Source of the DNA: Nonomuraea jiangxiensis
GTDB taxonomy: Bacteria; Actinomycetota; Actinomycetes; Streptosporangiales; Streptosporangiaceae
Direction of reading: 5' to 3'
DNA length: 64,000 bases
NCBI RefSeq assembly: GCF_900099965.1
Contig: NZ_FNDJ01000021.1
Coordinates: 1 to 64,000 of the forward strand
Of the stretch, positions 1-10,046 are shown piece by piece (within the stretch, counting starts at the first letter, position 1; each line of letters starts with the position of its first letter). A model generated the notes under the pieces. It did no database searches and had not been told where the DNA came from. It saw only the letters and a program-made list of their open reading frames with translations. The position numbers and the translations under genes were made by a program.

Positions 1-830
<830 letters not shown>

Positions 831-915
831 CGCTACCGGCCGAGTGGCCCGTCCGTATCCGCACGGGCCACTCCTGCCTTCACCTGCCTTCGCTAGATCC
901 CCGAACCTCGCCTGG

Positions 916-2685
916 TCACTCGACGCCGAGCATGACGTAGTCGTACATCGACTGACCCTCGTTGTACGCCACGTTCGTCAGGCCCTTGCCGCGCAGCAGC
1001 AGCGTCTTGGCCCAGACCACCGGAAGGATGGAGGCGTCCTCCATGACCTTCTTGTCGACGTCGACCCAGAGCTTGGCGCGGGCGGTCTCGTCGAGCTCGG
1101 AGGAGGCCTGGTCGATCAGCTTGTCGACCTCGGGGTTCATGACGCTGAGGTTGTAGTTGCCCGCGTCACGGATGGTCCGGCTGTCGACGATGGCCTGCAT
1201 GAAGCCGTAGCCGTCGGGCCAGTCGGAGCCCCAGCCGTGGGCGGCCAGGCCGATGCCGTTCTTCTTGACGTAGTCGACGTTACCCGCGTACTCGGAGAAG
1301 TAGCTGGAGCCCGGGAAGCCCTTGAGCGTGAGCTTGATGCCGACCCTGGCCAGCGCCTGCTCCATGGCCTCGGCCAGCGCCTTCTCCTTGGGGCGGTCGG
1401 CGCGGTAGGTCATGGTGGTGGAGAAGCCGTTCGGCTGCCCGCAGGCGGCCAGCGCGGCCTTGGCCTTCGTCAGGTCGCCCTTGTTGCCCGGGGAGGGGTA
1501 GAGGTCGAACTTCTCCTGGCCGACGATGGCCGGCGGCATGACGTTCGTGGCGATCTCGCCACCGGCCAGCTCGCCACCGAAGGCGGTCTGGTTGGCGACG
1601 CGGTCGGCGGCGTACTGCACGGCCTTGCGGCACTCGATGTTGTCCAGCGGCTTGTTGTACGGGATCACCGACACGTACCAGAGCCTGGGGATGGTCGGGT
1701 TGTCCGTACGGGCCTTGAGCGCCGGGTCCGGCAGGAGCCTGCCGAGGGCGGCCGGCTGCACGCCGGTGCCGTTGACGTCGAGCTGGATGTCACCGGCGAT
1801 GAGCTGGTTGTCCAGGTCGTCGGCGTTGACGTTGAGCTGGACCTCGATCCGGTCCGGGAGGGCGGGCCGGTAGGGGTCGGTCTTGGGGTCCCACTGGTCG
1901 TTGCGGACCAGGGAGAAGCTCTTGCCGGCCTGGTTCGTCTCGAACTTGTACGGGCCGGAGGAGATCACGTGCTCGCGGTATTTGGCACCCGTGTCCTTGG
2001 CCTTGGGCACCGGCGCCGTCATCGGCATCTGCACGACGTAGTCCATGGACGCGAACGGCTTCTTCAGGTGGAAGACCACCGTGGAGTCGTCGGGCGCCTC
2101 GACGGCCGAGGAGTAGTCCATGTCGGGCGACTTGTAGACGCCCTTGAAGTCCTTCGGCCACTCGAGCAGCTCGTTGAGGTAGGAGGGGCCGTGCGCGAAG
2201 GTCTCCTTGTCGAAGGAGCGGGCCACCGCGTACGCCACGTCCTTGGCGGTGATCGCCGTGCCGTCCTCGAACTTCAGCCCGCTCTTGAGCTTGTACGTCC
2301 AGGTCTTGCCGTCAGAGCTGGGCGTGCCGAGCCCTTCGGCGAGGTCGGGCACCACGGTGTTGCCCTCGGGGCCGGGACCCGGCTTGTACATGGTCAGCGT
2401 CCGCCAGTAGAAGCGGCCGAAGTTGATGGAGAAGCCGTAGTAGGTGTCACCCGGGTCGAGGCTGTCCCAGTCCGCCGGGTGGGCGGCCTTCAGCGTGCCG
2501 CCCTTCTTGGTGGACGGGTTCCACACCTGAGTGAGGCCGGCGTTGAACACGGGTTGCGCGGCAGCGGCGTCGCCGGAGCCCGATGAAGCGGGTTGCTGTG
2601 TTCCGCCACCTCCGCCGCCACAGGCGGAGAGCACCAGGGCGAGCGCCGCTGTCGCGGCTCCTGCCAGTGCGTGTTTCCTTCTCAT
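916..2685 (-). CDS. ABC transporter substrate-binding lipoprotein (SBP_bac_5, peptide type)
   Basis: This 589-residue extracytoplasmic binding protein would capture peptides or similar solutes for the two adjacent permeases. The N terminus has a basic start, a hydrophobic stretch and the lipobox LSAC with Cys22, followed by a Gly run, so it is a lipoprotein tethered outside the membrane. Length and the central block (PGDTYYGFSIN, YKLKSGLKFEDGTAITAKDV) fit family 5 solute-binding proteins. It sits between the DppC-like gene (about 50 bp upstream) and the DppB-like gene, an unusual order because the binding protein often comes first. The substrate cannot be told from sequence. Confidence 0.93.
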   Translation of the reverse strand: MRRKHALAGAATAALALVLSACGGGGGGTQQPASSGSGDAAAAQPVFNAGLTQVWNPSTKKGGTLKAAHPADWDSLDPGDTYYGFSINFGRFYWRTLTMYKPGPGPEGNTVVPDLAEGLGTPSSDGKTWTYKLKSGLKFEDGTAITAKDVAYAVARSFDKETFAHGPSYLNELLEWPKDFKGVYKSPDMDYSSAVEAPDDSTVVFHLKKPFASMDYVVQMPMTAPVPKAKDTGAKYREHVISSGPYKFETNQAGKSFSLVRNDQWDPKTDPYRPALPDRIEVQLNVNADDLDNQLIAGDIQLDVNGTGVQPAALGRLLPDPALKARTDNPTIPRLWYVSVIPYNKPLDNIECRKAVQYAADRVANQTAFGGELAGGEIATNVMPPAIVGQEKFDLYPSPGNKGDLTKAKAALAACGQPNGFSTTMTYRADRPKEKALAEAMEQALARVGIKLTLKGFPGSSYFSEYAGNVDYVKKNGIGLAAHGWGSDWPDGYGFMQAIVDSRTIRDAGNYNLSVMNPEVDKLIDQASSELDETARAKLWVDVDKKVMEDASILPVVWAKTLLLRGKGLTNVAYNEGQSMYDYVMLGVE

Positions 2686-2735
2686 TTACTAACCCCTTGA
2701 TTAGTGAGATGCGGGGGACGAGGCCTGGGCGAAGT

Positions 2736-3728
2736 TCAGTGAGCTCGCGGGTCGAAGGCGTCCCTCAGCCCGTCACCGAACAGGTTGAACGCCAGGACGG
2801 TGACGAAGATCGCCAGACCCGGGAAGAGCACGAAGTGCGGCAAGGTGTAGAAGCGGACCGCTTCGGAGAGCATGCCGCCCCAGGTCGGGGTGGGTGGGTT
2901 GATGCCGACGCCCAGGAAGGACAGCGCCGCCTCGAACAGGATGTTGGTGGGGATGAGCAGGGTGGCGTAGACCAGGATCGGCGCCATCAGGTTGGGCATG
3001 ATCTCGCGGAACAGGATGTAGCCGTTGCGCGCCCCCAGGCTGCGCGCCGCGTCGACGAACTCGCGCTCGCGCAGGGAGAGGGTCTGACCGCGGACGATGC
3101 GGCCGATGCTGGGCCAGCTGAAGAAGCCGATGATGAAGATCAGCATCGCGATGCGCAGCCCGTTGCCCTCCAGGCCGAACCCCTTGTCGGGGATGACCCC
3201 CGCCAGCGCGATGGCGAAGACGAGCAGGGGGAAGGCGAGGAAGACGTCCATCAGCCGGCCGATCACCTGGTCGACCCAGCCGCCGAAGTAACCGGCGATC
3301 ACGCCCAGTGTGGTGCCGATGATGACCGACAGGACGGTGGCCAGGAAGCCGATCACGAGCGAGACCCACGCACCGGCCACGATGCGGCTGAAGATGTCAC
3401 GTCCGTTGACCGGCTCGATGCCGAGCAGGTATTCGCTGCTCATGCCGCCGAAGGTGCCCTTGGGCAGCAGTGTGGACTGGTCGATCTGGTCCTGGTGGAA
3501 CTCCAGCGGCGGGTGCCCGAACAAGGAGATGATGGGCGAGGAGAAGACCGCCATCAGGATGAGCAGGATCACGATGATCCCGCCCGCGAGCGCGACCTTG
3601 TCGCGCCTGAGCCGCATCCAGGCGATCCGGGTGAGGGATCGGCCCTGGATCGCCTTGCCCGCTCCCGCGAGCACCGACTCCGGTTGAGCTTCTGTTGCGG
3701 AGCCGGAAACGTCTAGCGGTGCGGTCAT
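2736..3728 (-). CDS. peptide-type ABC transporter permease (DppC-like)
   Basis: This 330-residue permease is the first gene of the leftward importer operon. A cytoplasmic N-terminal segment of about 35 residues precedes the first membrane helix (LAGGIIVILLILMAVF), typical of DppC/OppC. The EAA loop is visible at REFVDAARSLGARNGYI. The start at 3728 is preceded by an AGGGGG purine run about 9 bases upstream. The 239-bp region upstream carries two ACCAG-type inverted repeats, listed separately, which suggest control by a GntR-type regulator. Partners are the binding protein and the DppB-like permease downstream. Confidence 0.92.
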   Translation of the reverse strand: MTAPLDVSGSATEAQPESVLAGAGKAIQGRSLTRIAWMRLRRDKVALAGGIIVILLILMAVFSSPIISLFGHPPLEFHQDQIDQSTLLPKGTFGGMSSEYLLGIEPVNGRDIFSRIVAGAWVSLVIGFLATVLSVIIGTTLGVIAGYFGGWVDQVIGRLMDVFLAFPLLVFAIALAGVIPDKGFGLEGNGLRIAMLIFIIGFFSWPSIGRIVRGQTLSLREREFVDAARSLGARNGYILFREIMPNLMAPILVYATLLIPTNILFEAALSFLGVGINPPTPTWGGMLSEAVRFYTLPHFVLFPGLAIFVTVLAFNLFGDGLRDAFDPRAH

Positions 3729-3741
3729 GCCGAAATGCCCC

Positions 3742-3751
3742 CTGGTACCAG
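3742..3751 (-). promoter_or_regulatory. CTGGTACCAG palindrome close to the importer start
   Basis: A perfect 10-bp palindrome lies 14-23 bp before the start codon of the first importer gene, next to its ribosome binding site. It shares the TGGT/ACCA half-sites of the palindrome at 3824-3836, but with no spacer. A second operator is an inference; a chance palindrome is possible. Confidence 0.3.
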
Positions 3752-3823
3752 ACGACGGCCGTCTTGAACTACGTACTTTAGACCGCGAGTCGCGACCTCA
3801 GGAGGCAGAATCTATGGCCTGAG

Positions 3824-3836
3824 CTGGTATGACCAG
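3824..3836 (-). promoter_or_regulatory. TGGT-N3-ACCA inverted repeat, GntR/FadR-like operator candidate
   Basis: CTGGTATGACCAG is a 5-bp inverted repeat with a 3-bp centre. TGGT-N3-ACCA is the core known for FadR-subfamily GntR repressors. It lies about 100 bp upstream of the ABC importer operon in the only intergenic space available for its promoter. No GntR gene is in the window, so the regulator would act from elsewhere. Confidence 0.45.
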
Positions 3837-3967
3837 TCCCTTGGGGTGCTATGTGGCTAATCTGTGATTGATGCGAAACTCATTCGTATTGATCTTGATT
3901 TGATTGTCTAGGCCGGGTTCCGGTTGCGTCTCGGAACTGTGACATAGCACTGGGTTTCGCAGTGGAT

Positions 3968-4480
3968 TCAGCTGATGCCGCGGCGCTTCAGAAGCTCCTC
4001 GATGTCGGAGAAATCGTCGTCGCTCTTGGCCGGTTTCCGGGCGGCGGCGGAGGGTTGCGGCTTGGTGGGCGCGGCCGGATTGTTCGCTGAGGGCTGAACC
4101 GCGGGGCGCTCCGCGGGCGCCTTGGCGGCCTTGTCACCGGTCTTGTCACCGGTCTTGCGCCGGCCGACCGACAGCGTCCTGCCGCGCATCACCCCCGACA
4201 CGACGAAAAGCACCACCGACAGCCCCGCGACGGCCACCCCGGCCCACACGAGCGGGTTGAACACCAGGCTGGTCACGAAGGTCACGATGCTGCTGCCGAT
4301 GGTCCACAGCGTCTGCAGGGCCTTGGTCAGGTAGGCCGCCAGCGGCAGCAGCGCCCACGCCATCACCCTCATCCCCGCGGCCGCTCCCCTGCGCCTGAAG
4401 GCCAGGAAGCTGAGCACCAGCCCCACCGCGGTCGCCCCGCCGCACAGCGGTAGCCAAGCGATCGTGTTGAACGTCTCCAT
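3968..4480 (-). CDS. small membrane protein with conserved acidic/basic tail, function unknown
   Basis: I do not recognise a named family for this 170-residue protein. Three membrane segments are visible in the first 100 residues (for example AWLPLCGGATAVGLVLSFLAF and AGVAVAGLSVVLFVVSGVM). A Lys/Ala/Pro-rich cytoplasmic linker follows, and the tail ends in DDDFSDIEELLKRRGIS, a short motif that looks like a conserved interaction peptide. The ATG at 4480 is chosen because AGGGGCGG lies just upstream; a longer frame reaches 4576 but lacks such a site. The gene stands alone, about 130 bp after the HAD gene and 240 bp before the importer operon, all read leftwards. Confidence 0.75.
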   Translation of the reverse strand: METFNTIAWLPLCGGATAVGLVLSFLAFRRRGAAAGMRVMAWALLPLAAYLTKALQTLWTIGSSIVTFVTSLVFNPLVWAGVAVAGLSVVLFVVSGVMRGRTLSVGRRKTGDKTGDKAAKAPAERPAVQPSANNPAAPTKPQPSAAARKPAKSDDDFSDIEELLKRRGIS

Positions 4481-4608
4481 CGTGCCGCCCCTCATCGTGG
4501 CTCCTGCACTCCATCCTGGCACGCGAATCCGCGCCGGCCCCTCCTCCGCGAGGACCACTTGTCCCCTAGGGATCATCGCCTCCGGGGCGGCGGGGGATCT
4601 CAGGGCCG

Positions 4609-5253
4609 TCAGACGGTGATGAGTGCGCGCAGGTCGGCGACGCCGACCTCTTCGAGGGAGGCGACCACGAGCCGCCCGGGCGCCGGGTCGATGGCGAGCA
4701 CGCTGGGAACGGCCACGACCGCGCAGCCGGCGGCCGTCCCCGCCGCCACGCCGCTGGGCGAGTCCTCCAGCACCACGCAGCGCACCGGCTCGACCCCCAG
4801 CAGCCGCGCGGCCGTCAGGTACGGCTCAGGGTCGGGCTTGGTCCGGGTGACGTCGTTCGCGGTGACGATGACGTCGAACCGGTCGCGGCCCACGCCCTTG
4901 AGCACCGCGTCGGCGATCTCCTTCAGCGACGAGGTGACCAGCCCCACGGGCACGCCCTCGGCCCGCAGCGCGTCGAGCAGCTCGGAGGCGCCCGGCATGA
5001 CCCGCACGCCGCGCGACAGGCGGTCCACCATGCCGGCGACCATCCACCCGGCCACGGTCGCGGGGCTCTCCTCTGAGCCGGAGACGGCCAGCATGTAGGC
5101 GACCGTGCGCTCCATGGACCCGCCGACCAGGTGGGCCTGGTGCTCGGTCGTCCACTGGCCGCCGAGCCTGGCCACCACCTCGGTCTCGATCTCCAGCCAG
5201 ACCCTCTCGCTGTCGACCAGCAACCCGTCCATGTCGAAGAAGACCGCCTGCAT
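4609..5253 (-). CDS. HAD-superfamily phosphatase (beta-phosphoglucomutase-like)
   Basis: This 214-residue HAD hydrolase contains motif I FDMDGLLVDSE near the N terminus, a four-helix cap, the motif II region TSS after residue 110, motif III Lys in RTKPDPEPY, and motif IV LEDSPSGVAAG. This is the subfamily of beta-phosphoglucomutase and small-sugar or phosphoglycolate phosphatases; the substrate is not predictable. The ATG at 5253 is preferred over the GTG two codons upstream because AGGGG then has a spacing of 5. It lies downstream of metH on the same strand with a 75-bp gap and may be co-transcribed with it. Confidence 0.9.
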   Translation of the reverse strand: MQAVFFDMDGLLVDSERVWLEIETEVVARLGGQWTTEHQAHLVGGSMERTVAYMLAVSGSEESPATVAGWMVAGMVDRLSRGVRVMPGASELLDALRAEGVPVGLVTSSLKEIADAVLKGVGRDRFDVIVTANDVTRTKPDPEPYLTAARLLGVEPVRCVVLEDSPSGVAAGTAAGCAVVAVPSVLAIDPAPGRLVVASLEEVGVADLRALITV

Positions 5254-5328
5254 GCCCACCCCTGTTCAGTGCTCCCGTGCCTGCCATTGTCAACGCCCGC
5301 CGATGAACGGCGGGCGGCCGGTGGCGGG

Positions 5329-8300
5329 TCAGACGTTGAAGTATTTCGCTTCCGGGTGGTGGGCGACGAGCGCCGAGGTGGCCTGCTCGGGGTGGAGCTG
5401 GAACTCCTCCGACAGCGTGACCCCGATGCGCTCGGGGTCGAGGAGCTGGAAGAGCTGCTGCTGGTCCTCCAGGTTGGGACAGGCCGGGTAGCCGAAGGAG
5501 TAGCGGCAGCCCTGGATGTTGACCTTGAGCATGTCGTCGAGCGACTCCTCGCCGCCGATGCCCCACTCGGCGCGCACCCGTGCGTGCCAGTATTCGGCCA
5601 GCGCCTCGGTGAGCTGCACCGACAGGCCGTGCAGCTCCAGGTAGTCGCGGTAGGCGTCCTTGGCGAACAGCTCCGCCGTGGCCTCGGAGATCTTCGAGCC
5701 CATGGTGGCCACCTGGAAGCCGACCACGTCGACCTCGCCGGAGTCCTTGGCCCGGAAGAAGTCGGACAGGCACAGGTGACGGTCGCGGCGCTGGCGCGGG
5801 AAGGTGAAGCGGGTGCGCTCGTCGCCGTCGTCGTCGAGCACGATCAGCGTGTCGCCGTCGGAGCCGCACGGGAAGTGGCCGTAGACGACGGCCGCCTCCA
5901 GCAGCCCCTCGGTCTGGATGCGGTCCAGCCACATGCGCAGCCGCGGCCGGCCCTCGGTCTCGACCAGCTCCTCGTAGCCGGGCCCGTCGCCGCCCCTGGA
6001 GGGCTTGAGCCCCCACTGCCCGAGGAACAAAGCCCGCTCGTCGAGGAAGGCGGAGTATTCGGCCAGGGAGATGCCCTTGACGACGCGGTCGCCGTAGAAG
6101 GGGACCTTCGGGACGGGGTTGTCGGCGGCCACGTCGGAGCGGGCGGGCAGCTCCTCGACGGGCGTGCGGACCAGCGTGGCGCCGGTCCTGACGCGCCGCT
6201 CGCGCAGCGGCGGCAGCGTCGCCCCGGCGACGCCGCGCTTGACGGCCATGAACGCGTCCATCAGCCGGAGCCCCTCGAACGCGTCGCGGGCGTAGCGCAC
6301 CTGGCCCTCGAACAGCTCGGCCAGGTCCTGCTCGACGTAGGCGCGGGTCAGCGCGGCGCCGCCGAGCAGCACGGGGTATCTGTCGGACAGGCCCCTGGAG
6401 TTCATCTCCTCCAGGTTCTCCTTCATGATGACCGTCGACTTGACCAGCAGCCCGGACATGCCGATGACGTCGGCCTTCTGCTCGTCGGCGGCCTCCAGGA
6501 TGGCCGAGACCGGCTGCTTGATGCCGAGGTTGACCACCTGGTAGCCGTTGTTGGACAGGATGATGTCGACGAGGTTTTTCCCGATGTCGTGCACGTCGCC
6601 CTTGACGGTGGCCAGCACGATGCGGCCCTTGGACTCGCCCTCGACCCGCTCCATGTGCGGCTCCAGGTAGGCGACGGCGGTCTTCATCACCTCGGCCGAC
6701 TGCAGCACGAACGGCAGCTGCATCTGCCCGGAGCCGAACAGCTCGCCGACCGTCTTCATGCCGTCGAGCAGCACGTCGTTGATGATCTCCAGGGCGGGCC
6801 GCTGGTCGAGGGCGGTGTCGAGGTCGGCCTCCAGGCCCTTCTTCTCGCCGTCGATGATGCGCCGCTTGAGCCGCTCCCACAGGGGCAGCGCGGCCAGCTC
6901 CTCGGCCTTGCCCGCGCGCAGGGCGGCGGCGTCGACGCCCTCGAACAGCTCCATGAACCGCTGCAGCGGGTCGTAGCCGTCGCGGCGCCGGTCGTAGACC
7001 ATGTCGAGGGCTACCTGGCGCTGCTCGTCGGGGATGCGGGCCATCGGCAGGATCTTGGAGGCGTGCACGATGGCGGAGTCGAGCCCGGCGTTGACGCACT
7101 CGTTGAGGAACACCGAGTTGAGCACCATGCGGGCGGCCGGGTTGAGGCCGAAGCTGATGTTGGACAGCCCGAGCGTGGTCTGCACGCCCGGGTAGCGGCG
7201 CTTGAGCTCGCGGATGGCCTCGATGGTCTCCAGGCCGTCGCGCCTGGTCTCCTCCTGGCCGGTGGCGATGGGGAAGGTCAGGCAGTCGACGATGATGTCC
7301 TCGACGCGCATGCCCCAGTTGCCGGTCAGGTCCTCGATGAGGCGGGTGGCGACGCGGATCTTCCACTCGGCGGTGCGGGCCTGGCCCTCCTCGTCGATGG
7401 TGAGCGCGACGACGGCCGCGCCGTGCTCGCGCACCAGGCGCATGATCTTCTGGAAGCGGGAGTCGGGGCCGTCGCCGTCCTCGTAGTTGACCGAGTTGAC
7501 GGCGGCGCGCCCGCCGAGCATCTCCAGCCCGGCCTGCAGCACCGCGGGCTCGGTCGAGTCGAGCATGATCGGCAGCGTGGAGGCGGTGGCGAAGCGGAAG
7601 GCCAGCTCCTTCATGTCGGCCACGCCGTCGCGGCCGACGTAGTCGACGCACAGGTCGAGCATGTGGGCGCCGTCGCGGGCCTGGTCGCGGGCCGTCTCGA
7701 CGCAGTCGTCCCAGCGGCCCTCCAGCATGGCCTCGCGGAAGGCCTTGGAGCCGTTGGTGTTGCAGCGCTCGCCGATGGCCAGGTAGGAGGTGTCCTGCCG
7801 GAACGGCATGGTCTGGTAGAGGGAGGAGGCGCCCGGCTCGGGGTGCGGGCGGCGCTGCGCGACCTCCTTGCCGCGCACCCGCTCGACGACCTGGCGCAGG
7901 TGCTCGGGGGTGGTGCCGCAGCAGCCGCCGACCAGGGACAGGCCGTAGTCGCGGGTGAAGGTGGCGTGCGCGTCGGACAGCTCCCCCGCCGACAGCGGGT
8001 AGTAGGCGCCGTCGGCGGTCAGCACCGGCAGGCCGGCGTTGGGCATGCAGGACAGCTTGAGCCGGGAGTGGCGGGCGAGGTAGCGCAGGTGCTCGCTCAT
8101 CTCGGCGGGGCCGGTGGCGCAGTTGAGGCCGACGACGTCGACGCCGAGCGGCTCGATCGCGGTCAGGGCGGCGCCGATCTCGGAGCCGAGCAGCATCGCG
8201 CCGTTGGTCTCGATCGTCACCTGCGCGATGATCGGGACGTCCCGTCCGGAGTCCTCCACGGCCCGCCGGGCGCCGATGACGGCGGCCTTGACCTGGAGCA

Positions 8301-8793
8301 GGTCCTGGCAGGTCTCGATGATCAGCGCGTCGGCGCCGCCCGCGATCAGGCCCGCCGCGTTGTCGCGGTAGGCGTCGCGCAGGCTCGCGTACGGCAGGTG
8401 GCCGAGGGTGGGCAGCTTGGTGCCCGGGCCCATGGAGCCGAGCACGAAGCGCGGCTGGTCGGGCGTGGACCAGTGGTCCGCGGCGGCGCGCGCGATCGCG
8501 GCGCCGGCCTCGGAGTATTCGTATACCCGTTCGGCGATGTCGTATTCGCCGAGGGCGGCCATGTTGGCGCCGAAGGTGTTGGTCTCCACGCAGTCGACGC
8601 CGACGGCGAAGTAGGCGTCGTGCACGCCGCGCACGATGTCGGGCCGGGTGACGTTGAGCACCTCGTTGCAGCCCTCGTGGCCGTGGAAGTCGTCGATCGT
8701 CGGGTCCTGGGCCTGGAGCATCGTGCCCATTGCCCCGTCAGCGACGACGACCCGCTGGGACAGTACTTCTCGGAAGGATGGGGAGATGCTCAT
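5329..8793 (-). CDS. metH: cobalamin-dependent methionine synthase
   Basis: This 1154-residue MetH transfers a methyl group from 5-methyltetrahydrofolate to homocysteine through enzyme-bound cobalamin. The modules are in the usual order. The homocysteine domain (about 1-310) has the zinc-binding Cys at NCATG and GGCCGT (about residue 289). The pterin domain lies at about 340-590. The cobalamin domain carries DVHDIGKN (DxHxxG, about residue 730), whose His ligates cobalt. A C-terminal AdoMet reactivation domain ends the protein. Length is slightly below the E. coli enzyme. No good Shine-Dalgarno precedes the ATG, and a TAAGCT -10-like element ends about 7 bases before it, so a leaderless message is possible. 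No B12 riboswitch was recognised upstream. Confidence 0.97.
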   Translation of the reverse strand: MSISPSFREVLSQRVVVADGAMGTMLQAQDPTIDDFHGHEGCNEVLNVTRPDIVRGVHDAYFAVGVDCVETNTFGANMAALGEYDIAERVYEYSEAGAAIARAAADHWSTPDQPRFVLGSMGPGTKLPTLGHLPYASLRDAYRDNAAGLIAGGADALIIETCQDLLQVKAAVIGARRAVEDSGRDVPIIAQVTIETNGAMLLGSEIGAALTAIEPLGVDVVGLNCATGPAEMSEHLRYLARHSRLKLSCMPNAGLPVLTADGAYYPLSAGELSDAHATFTRDYGLSLVGGCCGTTPEHLRQVVERVRGKEVAQRRPHPEPGASSLYQTMPFRQDTSYLAIGERCNTNGSKAFREAMLEGRWDDCVETARDQARDGAHMLDLCVDYVGRDGVADMKELAFRFATASTLPIMLDSTEPAVLQAGLEMLGGRAAVNSVNYEDGDGPDSRFQKIMRLVREHGAAVVALTIDEEGQARTAEWKIRVATRLIEDLTGNWGMRVEDIIVDCLTFPIATGQEETRRDGLETIEAIRELKRRYPGVQTTLGLSNISFGLNPAARMVLNSVFLNECVNAGLDSAIVHASKILPMARIPDEQRQVALDMVYDRRRDGYDPLQRFMELFEGVDAAALRAGKAEELAALPLWERLKRRIIDGEKKGLEADLDTALDQRPALEIINDVLLDGMKTVGELFGSGQMQLPFVLQSAEVMKTAVAYLEPHMERVEGESKGRIVLATVKGDVHDIGKNLVDIILSNNGYQVVNLGIKQPVSAILEAADEQKADVIGMSGLLVKSTVIMKENLEEMNSRGLSDRYPVLLGGAALTRAYVEQDLAELFEGQVRYARDAFEGLRLMDAFMAVKRGVAGATLPPLRERRVRTGATLVRTPVEELPARSDVAADNPVPKVPFYGDRVVKGISLAEYSAFLDERALFLGQWGLKPSRGGDGPGYEELVETEGRPRLRMWLDRIQTEGLLEAAVVYGHFPCGSDGDTLIVLDDDGDERTRFTFPRQRRDRHLCLSDFFRAKDSGEVDVVGFQVATMGSKISEATAELFAKDAYRDYLELHGLSVQLTEALAEYWHARVRAEWGIGGEESLDDMLKVNIQGCRYSFGYPACPNLEDQQQLFQLLDPERIGVTLSEEFQLHPEQATSALVAHHPEAKYFNV

Positions 8794-9059
8794 GAGGTAG
8801 AGCTTATCGGGTGCCGCTCGAGCGCCCTTCTCGCCAGTGGCTCACTCGCGGACGGGGCCCGGATCGAGCGCGGGCGGGGGCGGCTCGATGTGGGCGGCGC
8901 TGTTGGCGGGCCCGCCGAGCGGGTACGCCGCCGTGGGGCGCCCGCCGAGCCCCGGAACGCCCGTGTGGCAGGCGGTCCCGTGGGTTCGGGGGAGATCAGT
9001 GACGTTGATGCCTGCCGACCGCATAGGCTTAGCTGGACGATGGAGAGAGGAGGCGACAC

Positions 9060-9914
9060 GTGATAGAGCTCGAAGGGCTCCCCGAGCTCGTCGACCCGGT
9101 GCTCATAGCCGCGTTCGAGGGGTGGAACGACGCGGGAGAGGCCTCCAGCGGCGTGATCGCCCATCTCGAATCCGCCTGGAAGGCCGAGCCGCTCGTCGCG
9201 CTCGACCCTGACGACTACTACGACTTCCAGGTGACGCGGCCCGTGGTGGAGATGAACGACGGGCTCGCCCAGTCGATCGTGTGGCCGACGACGCGGCTGC
9301 TGCGGGCGCGGCCACCGGGCAGCGAGCGCGACGTGGTGCTGCTGCGCGGCATCGAGCCCAACATGCGCTGGCGCTCGTTCTGCGCCGACATCATCGAGGT
9401 CTGCCGCGAGCTCGGCGTCGAGCTGGCGGTGATGCTGGGGGCGCTGCTCAACGACTCCCCGCACACCCGTCCGGTGCCCATCCTCGGGGGCGCGACCAAC
9501 GCGGCACTGGCCCGCTCGACCAACTTGGAGCTGAGCCGCTACGAGGGCCCGACGGGCATCGTCGGGGTGCTGCAGCACTCGTTCGGCGCGGCGGGGCTCG
9601 ACGCGATCTCGCTGTGGGCGTCGGTGCCCCACTACGTCGCCCAGCCGCCCAACCCCAAGGCCACCCTGGCGCTGCTGCGGCGCCTGGAAGACGTGCTGGA
9701 GATCCCGATGCCGCTGGGCGACCTCGACGAGGAGGCCCGGGCGTGGGAGCGCGGCGTCGACGAGCTGGCCTCGCAGGACAGCGAGGTCGCCGAATACGTC
9801 AAGGAGCTCGAGGAGCGCAAGGACGCCGCCGAGCTGCCCGAGGCCAGCGGCGATGCCATCGCGGCCGAGTTCGAGCGCTACCTGCGCCGCAGGGACAGAG
9901 ACACTGACAGCTAA
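9060..9914 (+). CDS. PAC2 family protein
   Basis: This 284-residue protein belongs to the PAC2 family, related to eukaryotic proteasome assembly chaperone 2. Such proteins are common in actinobacteria and have no settled role. Seen features are the N-terminal block LIAAFEGWNDAGEASSGVI, the central GALLNDSPHTRPVPI segment and a charged C-terminal coiled-coil-like tail (EYVKELEERKDAAE). The GTG start at 9060 is set by GGAGAGAGGAGG a few bases upstream. It is divergent from metH across 266 bp in which I see no RNA element. Link to a proteasome is only family inference. Confidence 0.88.
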   Translation: MIELEGLPELVDPVLIAAFEGWNDAGEASSGVIAHLESAWKAEPLVALDPDDYYDFQVTRPVVEMNDGLAQSIVWPTTRLLRARPPGSERDVVLLRGIEPNMRWRSFCADIIEVCRELGVELAVMLGALLNDSPHTRPVPILGGATNAALARSTNLELSRYEGPTGIVGVLQHSFGAAGLDAISLWASVPHYVAQPPNPKATLALLRRLEDVLEIPMPLGDLDEEARAWERGVDELASQDSEVAEYVKELEERKDAAELPEASGDAIAAEFERYLRRRDRDTDS

Positions 9915-10046
9915 CGCTTGGGCTTAAATTCGACATCTTTTCGCGATTTCGAGTAATAATCGAGGATCGCACCTGCTCGCCCTAGTTGGGACTCCAGATC
10001 TGGCCGCTGAACGGCGGCCGCCGTCCGGCTCCGCGCCGCGACACCC

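Noticed and set aside
4826..7651. A 941-codon minus-strand frame overlapping metH and the HAD gene
   Set aside because: It is an Arg/Ala/Gly-rich shadow in another frame of two well-supported genes.
8842..9024. A 60-codon minus-strand frame between metH and the PAC2 gene
   Set aside because: No ribosome binding site, low-complexity composition and no recognisable motif.
8794..9059. Possible B12 riboswitch upstream of metH (GCCACTG-like bases near 8832)
   Set aside because: The B12 box and the other conserved blocks are not found in the right order or spacing on either strand.
5131..9063. A 1310-codon open frame on the plus strand opposite metH
   Set aside because: It is antisense to a clear MetH protein, has no recognisable domain, and long antisense frames are expected where GC at third positions is very high.
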